Source: UKL13-2 sp044346745 | GTDB lineage: Bacteria > Pseudomonadota > Gammaproteobacteria > Burkholderiales > Usitatibacteraceae | Reading direction: 5' to 3' | DNA length: 13,429 nt | Assembly: GCA_044346745.1 (NCBI GenBank) | Contig: JBIIYQ010000078.1 | Coordinates: 1 to 13,429, forward strand | Shown here: one piece after another, positions 6,526-13,409 of the stretch | How the letters are laid out: each line of letters starts with the position of its first letter | Numbering within the stretch: the first letter of the stretch is position 1 | Program-made: the position numbers and the translations under genes | Notes under the pieces: generated by a model | Databases searched by the model: none | What the model saw: only the letters and a program-made list of their open reading frames with translations | What the model was told of the DNA's origin: nothing

Positions 6526-8709
6526 ATGAACCAAGTCCAGAATCCACGTCACTGCGCTGCCATAGGCAAATTCAGCGTCATTCACGTGGCGGTCGCTCTC
6601 GCGGTCTCTGCGCTGACCATGAACGCTGCGAGCGCACAATCGAGCGCCGCGAAGCCTGAAGCCAAGCCCGACGACAAGCTCGAAAACATCGTGGTGACCG
6701 CGCAACGGCGCGAAGAGGAATTGCAGAAAGTTCCTGTTGCGATTACGACGCTTTCAGCAAAGGACTTGGAGCAAAAGCAGATTCGCCGACTCGACGACAT
6801 GAAGTTTGAAATCCCAAACGTCGTCATTGAGCCCGCGACGGGCACATCTACCGCAGCGAAGATCTTTATGCGCGGCGTTGGTACAGATGAATCGCTCTTT
6901 TCGGCTGACCCATCGGTCGCCATTTACTTGGATGACGTGTACATCCCACGCATGACCGGTGCACTGTTTGATATGTTCGATGTCACCCGTATTGAGGTGC
7001 TGCGCGGACCACAGGGAACACTCTATGGCCGGAATGCACCTGGTGGTGCCGTCCGTTATGTGACTGCCAAACCAACGGGCGCTGAGAAGTTCGACATCGA
7101 AGGCCGCGTGGGTAATTTCCATCGTCTAGATGTGCGCGCGTCGGTTAGCACCAAAATTTCGGAAGGGGTCGATGCCACTTTCGGCGTAATGTCCAAAGCG
7201 CGCGACGGATACCTCAAAGACATTACCAACGGCGGCATGGTCAACGACGAACAAATCTACGGCGCACGAGGTAGCCTTGGCTTCAATTTGGGCGGGACTC
7301 GTGTAACTGTGGCTGGTGATATCCTCCGACAGCGGAGCGGTCCTCAATACGCGAGTAGCGTCATCGACGCCGCCGCAGCTGCACGTTTTAATCGGCCAAT
7401 CAATAATGCCGACGGCAACCTGCTAACCATCGAAACCAACTTGCCGCCGGGTGCCGGCCGCAACGACCTAGACCAAAGCGGGTTGTCGGTGGTGACGTCC
7501 ACTGATTTTGAATCGGTCGAGTGGCGCAATATCTTTGCCTATCGCAAGATGGACAACGCGCTGGCAATCGATCTCGATGGCACGGCGCAGACCCGCTTCC
7601 ATTTGTTCCAAGACCAGCAGCAAAGCCAGAACAGCCTTGAGTCACAACTGATCTCAACCGGAAAAGGTCCTCTGTCTTGGACAGCCGGTTTGTTCGCATT
7701 CAAAGAGCAGAACGACCAGCCAACCAGACAAGATATTTTTGCACCAGGCGCCACCAATACTCTCGCCCAATCGGTAAAGGCGTCTGCCTTGTACGGGCAG
7801 GCGGATTACCGCTTGAGCCCGGTGTGGAAAGCTACCGTGGGTATGCGCTCCAGCCGTGAATCAAAAGACTTCTCGATCATCTCGATTCGTACCAACGGCA
7901 CCGAAGCATTCCGCGTTGCGAAGTCAAACACCTGGACCAACACCGATTGGAAGTTTGGTCTCGACGCGCAGTTGAGCAAAGAAATCCTAGCCTATGCATC
8001 GGCATCCACCGGCTTTAAGAGCGGCGGCTTTAATGGTCGCGCAGGCACGATCGCGCAATTCACTACACTGAAGCCGGAAACCGTGAAGTCTTACGAGGCC
8101 GGGTTCAAATCCACCTTAGCCGACGGCAAAGTACGTTTCAACATCAACTACTTCCGCAACGACTACAAAGATTTGCAACTCACCGCGTTCGATGCCAACG
8201 GCGTCTCAAACTTGACCAACGCTGCAAGCGCATTGATCAAGGGTTTTGAAATCGAAGCAGTTGCGCAGATTACCGCAGACTGGCAAATCGGCGGACACTT
8301 GGGAACACTCGATAGCAAGTACCAAGACTTCAGCGCCGCCAACGCAGCGACGTTTGCTGGTAAGGCGCTCAAACAAGCACCGAAGCAACAGTGGGGGCTG
8401 GGCACCAACTACCGCATCAAACTCTCCGACGGCACGATCAACTTGAATGCCAGTATGAAGCGTGTTGGTGACCACTACCAAAACCTTGCGGTATCCGAGC
8501 TCATCAAGACCCAAGCCTACTCGTTGGTCGATGCGCGAATCGGCTACGATGTTAAGGGTGGCAAGTGGTCGGTGGCGCTTTGGGGCAAAAACCTAGGCAA
8601 CAAAATCTACTACACCGGCGCATTCGATATTGCCGGTATCGGTATGGGCGACGCGTACTTGAACGTTCCACGTACCTATGGTGTCGATTTACGTTATCGC
8701 TTCAAGTAG
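6526..8709 (+). CDS. TonB-dependent outer-membrane receptor
   Basis: A 727-residue receptor. Residues 1-37 form a Sec signal peptide with hydrophobic core VIHVAVALAVSAL and probable cleavage ASA|QSS after residue 37. A TonB-box-like segment ENIVVTAQRREEELQKVP (53-70) leads into the plug domain, with IFMRGVGTDESLFSADPSVA (113-132) and RIEVLRGPQGTLYGRNAPGG (155-174). The beta-barrel follows and ends in VDLRYRFK with a terminal-region Phe as in outer-membrane barrels. This class, with the VPVAITTLSAKDLE pattern, is typical of receptors for small organic substrates as well as siderophores; the ligand is unknown. The start at 6526 has GGAG seven bases upstream. The ATG at 6514 would place that site inside the coding region, and longer versions start before the transcription start. 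It has a strong promoter, a doubled operator and its own terminator. It likely imports the substrate degraded by the flanking genes. Confidence 0.95.
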   Translation: MNQVQNPRHCAAIGKFSVIHVAVALAVSALTMNAASAQSSAAKPEAKPDDKLENIVVTAQRREEELQKVPVAITTLSAKDLEQKQIRRLDDMKFEIPNVVIEPATGTSTAAKIFMRGVGTDESLFSADPSVAIYLDDVYIPRMTGALFDMFDVTRIEVLRGPQGTLYGRNAPGGAVRYVTAKPTGAEKFDIEGRVGNFHRLDVRASVSTKISEGVDATFGVMSKARDGYLKDITNGGMVNDEQIYGARGSLGFNLGGTRVTVAGDILRQRSGPQYASSVIDAAAAARFNRPINNADGNLLTIETNLPPGAGRNDLDQSGLSVVTSTDFESVEWRNIFAYRKMDNALAIDLDGTAQTRFHLFQDQQQSQNSLESQLISTGKGPLSWTAGLFAFKEQNDQPTRQDIFAPGATNTLAQSVKASALYGQADYRLSPVWKATVGMRSSRESKDFSIISIRTNGTEAFRVAKSNTWTNTDWKFGLDAQLSKEILAYASASTGFKSGGFNGRAGTIAQFTTLKPETVKSYEAGFKSTLADGKVRFNINYFRNDYKDLQLTAFDANGVSNLTNAASALIKGFEIEAVAQITADWQIGGHLGTLDSKYQDFSAANAATFAGKALKQAPKQQWGLGTNYRIKLSDGTINLNASMKRVGDHYQNLAVSELIKTQAYSLVDARIGYDVKGGKWSVALWGKNLGNKIYYTGAFDIAGIGMGDAYLNVPRTYGVDLRYRFK

Positions 8710-8784
8710 TTCACGTTGCCTTAAACCGAATAACTAGGCGCCTCCTAACACCTGCCACGGACCACCTAGTACCAAGAGTGGATT

Positions 8785-8821
8785 CGCCGTGCTGGCCTAA
8801 GCCAGCACGGCGTTTTTATTT
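8785..8821 (+). terminator. Intrinsic terminator after the TonB receptor gene
   Basis: The stem CGCCGTGCTGGC (8785-8796) pairs perfectly with GCCAGCACGGCG (8801-8812) around a CTAA loop and is followed by TTTTTATTT. This 12-bp GC-rich stem with a T-run is a strong rho-independent terminator 76 bases after the stop codon. The T-run is only on the plus-strand side, so it serves the receptor transcript and probably not the convergent hydrolase gene. Confidence 0.95.
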
Positions 8822-8863
8822 CCTGCCCGCACCGGTGCGTGGCTCGATTTGGTATCGCTCCGA

Positions 8864-9685
8864 CTACGCGGCAAGAAACGTCGCGATCCGCGCCGCACGT
8901 TTATCGAGCAAATCCGGCGGACAGGTGAGCGGTTCAGCGGGCGGGAACTCCAGAACGGGGAGATCGGCGCGTACTGCAGATCCGTCCGCCGTGATAAGTG
9001 CGGGTTGTTTTAGCGCCACCAATGCGGCCGCACAATCGTAACGAAAGGCGGCGCGAATCAAGGGCCGGAACGCTGCCGCAGACTTCAAACTTTCCATGAC
9101 CTTCGTGTGTAATGCGGCCGCACTCGGCAACCCAGTGGGACGCCGATGTTCAGCGTCGCGCGCGTACCACGGGTAGAACAAATACTGGTCACGACAAAGC
9201 TGGAAGGTATTCATCAGATGGTTGCCGTTGATATCCGGCGTGAACGCGGGTGCATAGTCGGCCAGCAACTCATCAAGCTGCTCAGGTTTGGGAATGCCGA
9301 TGCCATCCAACACAACGCGTCTAACACGAACGGACTGCCGGTTGGCGAGCGCGAGTGCTACCCGTACTCCCGACAGCGTGCCATAGACGTCAATCGGTTC
9401 ATTGAAGGTCGCTAGAACCGCTTCCTCGATCATGTCCGTGAAGTCGCTGATCTCCGGCTCTACCTTGTCTCCGGCCACTGGCAGCGGGTCAGAGTCCCCC
9501 ATACCGGGAAGATCGATGGCAAGTGTTCGCCGATCGAAGCGAACCTGTAGATTGGACAACATCAGGGCGCTACCTGGTGCCGCATGCAACATCACCAATG
9601 GTGGCAAGGTGGCAGTGGCGGAATCGCCGACATGAGACCGTGCGTGAAGTTGCCCCTTGCTTGTTTCGATAAACAGTCGTTTCAT
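8864..9685 (-). CDS. Single-domain alpha/beta-hydrolase-fold protein, paralogue of the double hydrolase
   Basis: A 273-residue alpha/beta-hydrolase-fold protein homologous to both halves of the double protein at 3933-5627. Shared landmarks in order are LHAAPGSALML (33-43), AIDLPGMGDSDPLP (56-69), the elbow GTLSG (102-106) and the cap segment GNHLMNTFQLCRDQYLFYPW (154-173), followed by LHTKVMESLKSA. The nucleophile position of the elbow is Leu104, and the C-terminal region where the catalytic His is expected reads FPPAEPLTCPP. A classical Ser-His-Asp triad is therefore not visible. It may be a non-hydrolytic member or need residues I cannot place by eye. The start at 9685 has GGAG eight bases upstream. 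A longer frame to 10024 would run antisense through the crotonase gene and is rejected. It is divergent from the crotonase operon and shares its operator. Confidence 0.88.
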   Translation of the reverse strand: MKRLFIETSKGQLHARSHVGDSATATLPPLVMLHAAPGSALMLSNLQVRFDRRTLAIDLPGMGDSDPLPVAGDKVEPEISDFTDMIEEAVLATFNEPIDVYGTLSGVRVALALANRQSVRVRRVVLDGIGIPKPEQLDELLADYAPAFTPDINGNHLMNTFQLCRDQYLFYPWYARDAEHRRPTGLPSAAALHTKVMESLKSAAAFRPLIRAAFRYDCAAALVALKQPALITADGSAVRADLPVLEFPPAEPLTCPPDLLDKRAARIATFLAA

Positions 9686-9723
9686 GCTGATTACTCCGGA
9701 AAGCACAGGTCGTGGATCACGAA

Positions 9724-9729
9724 TATAAT
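9724..9729 (+). promoter_or_regulatory. -10 box of the crotonase operon promoter
   Basis: A perfect TATAAT directly followed by operator copy E, the same arrangement as at copies A and C. The -35 position (around 9701-9706, AAGCAC) is poor, so this promoter may be weak or need an activator. The leader would be about 34 bases. Confidence 0.65.
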
Positions 9730-9741
9730 TTGTCCGGACAA
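9730..9741. promoter_or_regulatory. Operator copy E, TTGTCCGGACAA
   Basis: Fifth perfect copy of the 12-bp palindrome, in the 84-bp gap between the divergent hydrolase and crotonase genes. It abuts the plus-strand -10 box and sits between the -35 and -10 boxes of the minus-strand promoter, so one bound dimer could control both directions. Confidence 0.88.
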
Positions 9742-9769
9742 CTTTGTCACCATTGAAGAATGATCTGGC

Positions 9770-10549
9770 ATGACCGACGGCCCTTCCCTTCTGCTCAACA
9801 TTGCCGATTCTGTGGCGACACTCACCATCGCGCGACCGGCAAAGCGCAACGCACTGGACACCGCAACCTGGCAGGCCTTGGCAGAAACATGTGCATCCAT
9901 TGCAGCCAACAGCGATGTTCGCGTCGTGATGTTGCAAGGGGAAGGCGCGCACTTCAGCGCGGGTGCCGACATCCACGAGCTGCGTGAGCACATCAGCGAC
10001 AGCACGTGGATGGCACACAACCAAGCGACAATTGCGCTAGCACTTGATGCCTTTGCAGCCCTGCCACAACCCACTATCGCGGTGATTCGTGGCACGTGTT
10101 ACGGCGGCGGCGCCGCACTCGCCGCAGCTTCCGACTTTAGGTTGTGTACAACCGACGCCAAGTTTGCCATCACGCCTTCAAAGCTCGGCCTGACTTATCG
10201 GCTGGTTGATTGCCTGCGGGTGGTTGAGTTGGTCGGTGCAGCGCGTGCACGGGAGATCTTGCTCCTTGCGAAGGAAGTCGATGGAGCGACCGCGCTCACC
10301 TGGGGTATGGTCACCGAATGTGTCGAGCCCGCGTTGTTGCCCTCAGCATTAGCAGTGACGCTGGCAAAAATTACTTCACTATCGTCATACAGCGCGCGCG
10401 GCATCAAACAATCCTTGCTAAAGATTAGAGCCGGACAAACAACCGACGACGCCGAGACCAAGCAAATTTTTGCCGCTGCCTTCAAGGGGGCGGACTTCGC
10501 CGAAGGTGCCGCGGCCTTTGTTGAAAAACGCGCACCCGAGTTTGGCTAA
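9770..10549 (+). CDS. Enoyl-CoA hydratase/isomerase (crotonase) family protein
   Basis: A 259-residue crotonase-fold protein of normal length. NIADSVATLTIARPAKRNAL (10-29), HFSAGADIHEL (61-71) and TCYGGGAALAAASDFRL (109-125) supply the CoA pocket and the oxyanion-hole glycines. The two acid/base Glu residues of classical hydratases are absent. In the GGG-x-E-L-A pattern the Glu is replaced by Ala116, and the PE of the second motif appears as FAITPSKLG, with Pro136 at the Glu position. CoA thioester binding seems intact, so an isomerase, lyase, decarboxylase or thioesterase-like reaction is more likely than hydration of a double bond. It is the first gene of the plus-strand operon, behind operator copy E. 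The ribosome site is weak (GAAGAA), and the start at 9770 is the only ATG in frame with the conserved N-terminus. Confidence 0.88.
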   Translation: MTDGPSLLLNIADSVATLTIARPAKRNALDTATWQALAETCASIAANSDVRVVMLQGEGAHFSAGADIHELREHISDSTWMAHNQATIALALDAFAALPQPTIAVIRGTCYGGGAALAAASDFRLCTTDAKFAITPSKLGLTYRLVDCLRVVELVGAARAREILLLAKEVDGATALTWGMVTECVEPALLPSALAVTLAKITSLSSYSARGIKQSLLKIRAGQTTDDAETKQIFAAAFKGADFAEGAAAFVEKRAPEFG

Positions 10550-10552
10550 ACC

Positions 10553-10882
10553 ATGCCAGCGTATATCTTTGTCAGCGCAGTCATCCACGACGCCAAAAAA
10601 TTCGCTGCATACGGCTCGGCGAATGCTGCGCTGGTCGCGCGCATGGGCGGCAAGTATCTAGTACTCGGCCCGGAAGGAGATACCCTCGAAGGCCAGCCCT
10701 TAAGCGGCAAGAAAGTGATTTCGGAGTGGCCAAACAAAGACGCGGCACTGGCCTACTGGCAATCGCCAGAGTATGCAGAGATACGTAAACTGCGCGAAGG
10801 CATTTGTGATGCGCAGGTAATGTTGCTCGATGGATTTGGTCATCCAACCTCCCAACTTAACGACTCACGACAGGTCATTTGA
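10553..10882 (+). CDS. DUF1330 family protein
   Basis: A 109-residue protein. The start MPAYIFVSAVIHDAKKFAAY, the middle GGKYLVLGPEGDTLEG and the sequence PNKDAALAYWQSPEYAEIRKLRE are characteristic of DUF1330, a dimeric ferredoxin-like alpha+beta barrel family of unknown biochemical function. It begins three bases after the crotonase stop and overlaps the next gene by one base (TGATG), so it is clearly part of the operon. Like the HapK-like protein at 1075-1383 it is a small barrel protein inside a catabolic unit, so the two may have comparable helper roles; that is inference. Confidence 0.88.
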   Translation: MPAYIFVSAVIHDAKKFAAYGSANAALVARMGGKYLVLGPEGDTLEGQPLSGKKVISEWPNKDAALAYWQSPEYAEIRKLREGICDAQVMLLDGFGHPTSQLNDSRQVI

Positions 10883-11925
10883 TGTCATCAAACTCCAATC
10901 TCTACGGGCCATACCGCGTACTTGCGTTACAAACACGATGTGATGCGGTCAATGGCATCAGCGACATCGCGGAGTGTCGCGCGCAGATGATGCGATCCAT
11001 TGAGCGCATTGACCGGCAGATCGCCGCTTCCAAGATGTTTTCCGGCGACGACCTAAAACTGGTGGTGCTGCCGGAGTATTTTTTGACGAGTTTTCCCACG
11101 GGACCGGATTTGCCAACGTGGGCGGCACGTGCGTGTCTGCTGCAAGACGGTCCCGAGTACAAAGCACTGGGCGACGTCGCCAAGAAAAATGGCGTCTATC
11201 TCTCCGGCAATGCTTATGAGATCGACCCGAAGTTTTCGGACCTGTCGTTCCAAGTAAGTTTTATCATCAACGATCAAGGTGAGTTGATTCTTCGTTATCG
11301 CCGTTTGATTTCTATGTACACCGCAACACCGCACGATCTCTGGGACAAGTTTGTTGACATTTATGGTGTGGAGGCCGCCTTCCCGGTCGCGGATACACCA
11401 CTCGGTAAACTTGCCTGCATCGCCTCTGAAGAAATTTTGTTCCCTGAAGTAGCACGAGCACTGGCATTACGTGGTGCCGAGATTTTCCTGCATTCGTCAT
11501 CTGAAACCGGCAGCCCACAGGCGACCAAAAAAGGCATTGCCAAACGCGCACGCGCGGTGGAAAACCTCGCCTACGTGGTGTCGGCCAACAGTGCGGGTAT
11601 TGCAGGCATCGACATCCCGATGGCGTCGACCGACAGCGGCTCAATGGTGATTGATTACGAAGGCCGCATCTTGGCCGAAGCCGGTTACGGCGAATCGATG
11701 GTCGCCCTGACACAAGTCGACCCGACCATTATTCGGCACGTCCGTGGACGTGTCGGCATGGACAACTATCTGGCACGACTTCGCCTTGAACCGTTTGCCT
11801 CAACCTATCAAATGAGTGTCTATCCACCCAATGTTCTCGCCAATGAAAAACCATCGCGTGCAGGATTCCGCGCCGCCATTGAGCGAGGCATTGCCGCCAT
11901 TCAGAACAAGGCCCCCTCAAAATGA
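10882..11925 (+). CDS. Nitrilase-superfamily protein with altered catalytic triad
   Basis: A 347-residue protein with the carbon-nitrogen hydrolase fold. LVVLPEYF (60-67) carries the first triad residue, Glu65. The second motif reads LRYRRLI, putting Arg141 where the fold normally has Lys. The third reads CIASEEILFPEVARALALRGAE, putting Ser182 where Cys is expected; the nearby Cys179 is three residues early. AKRARAVENLAYVVSANSAG (220-239) is the usual segment after the active site. Members normally hydrolyse nitriles, amides or carbamoyl groups through the Cys thioester. With Glu-Arg-Ser the activity may be changed or lost. The whole sequence is otherwise intact and operon-embedded, which argues against decay. 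ATG at 10882 overlaps the DUF1330 stop as TGATG. The end overlaps the aldehyde dehydrogenase start as ATGA. Confidence 0.87.
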   Translation: MSSNSNLYGPYRVLALQTRCDAVNGISDIAECRAQMMRSIERIDRQIAASKMFSGDDLKLVVLPEYFLTSFPTGPDLPTWAARACLLQDGPEYKALGDVAKKNGVYLSGNAYEIDPKFSDLSFQVSFIINDQGELILRYRRLISMYTATPHDLWDKFVDIYGVEAAFPVADTPLGKLACIASEEILFPEVARALALRGAEIFLHSSSETGSPQATKKGIAKRARAVENLAYVVSANSAGIAGIDIPMASTDSGSMVIDYEGRILAEAGYGESMVALTQVDPTIIRHVRGRVGMDNYLARLRLEPFASTYQMSVYPPNVLANEKPSRAGFRAAIERGIAAIQNKAPSK

Positions 11926-13370
11926 CTGAGATGTTTCGGGTACGCAATCCGCGCAACGGACAGTACGACTATCAGTTTCCGATCGTCACACCGGCCGAGA
12001 TCGCTGCGCGGGCAACCAAACTTCGGGCAAATAGTCCTGTTTGGTCAGAGATGCCGGCGGCTGAACGATGTGCCGTGTTGTTTCGATTTGCCGAAGCCGT
12101 CAAAGCGGAACGTCAGGCGCTTATTGATGCGTTGATCATCGATACCGGCCGCAAGCGCGAATCAGAGTTGGAAGTTGATTCCGCGATCGGCAATATCCTG
12201 CGCTGGGCCACGCGTGCCCCCGCCCTGCTTGATGAGCCCGCCACCCGCGAAAGTGTGGTCAAACCGATGACACTCACCGCAGCGAGTGTGCCGGTTGGTT
12301 TGGTTGCCGTCATTAGTCCGTGGAACTTTCCTTTGCTGCTCGCCCTGATTGACACCATCCCGGCGCTTGCAGCGGGATGTGCGGTGATGGTCAAACCGTC
12401 TGAGGTGACGCCGCGATTTGTCGAACCGCTACAGCGCGCCATCAACGTCGTACCCGAACTCGCCAATGTGCTGAGCTTTGTGCAGGGCGGGCCGGCAACG
12501 GGGGCGGCGATGATCGACAAAGCTGACGCGGTGTGTTTTACCGGCAGTGTTGCGACGGGTCGCATCATCGCGCGCCATTGTGCGGAGCGTTTGATCGCTT
12601 GTTTCCTCGAACTCGGTGGCAAGGATGCCGTGATCGTGCTCGAAGGCGCCGACATTCCACGCGCCGCACGTTCGGTGGCCTGGGGGGGCAACGCCAATGC
12701 CGGCCAGTCTTGCCTCTCAGTCGAGCGGGTGTTTGTTGAGGCACCGGTGTACCAAGAATTCATCTCTGCACTGGCTGCGGAATGCAACGCGTTAAAACTC
12801 GCCTACCCAAGTTTGGATGATGGCGTGGTCGGGCCGCTCATCGCGGAGCGCCAGGCAGAAACCATCCGTGCGCAACTTAACGACGCCTATACACGCGGCG
12901 CAAAAGCGCTGGCGGGCAACAATGTCGAGTCACTTGGCGGCGGACTGTGGTGCAAACCGGTCGTCTTGGTGGATGTGAAGGCCGACATGAAAATCATGAC
13001 CGAAGAAACCTTTGGACCCGTGCTGCCAGTGATGTCCGTCGCAGATGCCGAGGAAGGGATCGCGTTAGCCAATGGAACTGAGTTCGGATTGTCGGGGGCA
13101 GTATTCGGCCCGCGTGAGCGCGCAATCGAAGTTGCCAAAAAAATGGACGGTGGTGCGATCAGTATCAACGACGCGGCATTGACCGCGATTGTGCACGATG
13201 GTGAAAAACAAGCCTTCAAGAATTCCGGCTTGGGGCCATCACGGATGGGAGATGGTTCTATCGCCCGCTTCCGGCGCAAACGCATGCTGATTGAGAACGT
13301 GACCGAGCAACACAACCCGTGGTGGTTTCCGCCCATCACCGAACCACGCATGGCGGTTTCAAATAATTAG
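11922..13370 (+). CDS. NAD(P)-dependent aldehyde dehydrogenase
   Basis: A 482-residue aldehyde dehydrogenase of standard length with all key residues. Asn135 lies in SPWNFPLLLALIDTIPALAAG and Lys158 in VKPSE. FTGSVATGR (206-214) is the cofactor loop. Glu230 lies in LELGGKD and the catalytic Cys264 in GNANAGQSCLSVERV. Glu362 lies in EETFGPVLPV. It oxidises an aldehyde to the acid in the cytoplasm. The specificity is not readable, though the general pattern is like benzaldehyde- or semialdehyde-type enzymes. It is the only enzyme of this operon with a complete textbook active site. Its start overlaps the nitrilase-fold gene by four bases (ATGA), so translation is likely coupled. The 59 bases after it contain a small palindrome and the start of a further gene, with no terminator. 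Confidence 0.95.
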   Translation: MTEMFRVRNPRNGQYDYQFPIVTPAEIAARATKLRANSPVWSEMPAAERCAVLFRFAEAVKAERQALIDALIIDTGRKRESELEVDSAIGNILRWATRAPALLDEPATRESVVKPMTLTAASVPVGLVAVISPWNFPLLLALIDTIPALAAGCAVMVKPSEVTPRFVEPLQRAINVVPELANVLSFVQGGPATGAAMIDKADAVCFTGSVATGRIIARHCAERLIACFLELGGKDAVIVLEGADIPRAARSVAWGGNANAGQSCLSVERVFVEAPVYQEFISALAAECNALKLAYPSLDDGVVGPLIAERQAETIRAQLNDAYTRGAKALAGNNVESLGGGLWCKPVVLVDVKADMKIMTEETFGPVLPVMSVADAEEGIALANGTEFGLSGAVFGPRERAIEVAKKMDGGAISINDAALTAIVHDGEKQAFKNSGLGPSRMGDGSIARFRRKRMLIENVTEQHNPWWFPPITEPRMAVSNN

Positions 13371-13371
13371 T

Positions 13372-13408
13372 GCAACACAATATTGTGAAGTCTACAAAGG
13401 AGTGTTGC
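13372..13408. repeat. Nested inverted repeats around the next ribosome site
   Basis: GCAACAC (13372-13378) is the exact reverse complement of GTGTTGC (13402-13408). Inside, CACAATATTGTG (13376-13387) is a 12-bp palindrome. The ribosome site AAAGGAG (13396-13402) lies between the outer arms and touches the right arm. The structure could limit translation of the next gene or be a binding site. It is short enough that chance remains possible. Confidence 0.4.
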
Positions 13409-13409
13409 G

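Larger units (their letters stand above)
9722..9750 (-). promoter_or_regulatory. Minus-strand promoter of the single-domain hydrolase
   Basis: On the minus strand GTGACA (9745-9750) and TATATT (9722-9727) are exactly 17 bases apart, with five of six consensus positions in each. Operator copy E lies in the middle of the spacer, where a bound repressor would block RNA polymerase. The -10 overlaps the plus-strand -10 box at 9724-9729. Confidence 0.7.

Noticed and set aside
8733..8770. ACTAGG and CCTAGT as a paired structure downstream of the receptor gene
   Set aside because: The arms are six bases and 26 bases apart, and the strong terminator just downstream explains the region.
9686..10024. 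113-residue extension of the single-domain hydrolase
   Set aside because: It runs antisense through the crotonase gene and across both promoters and the operator, and reads as low-homology sequence. ATG 9685 has a good ribosome site.
10431..10438. Half-operator CCGGACAA inside the crotonase gene
   Set aside because: It is only one half of the palindrome, lies in coding sequence and has no promoter nearby, so it is likely chance.
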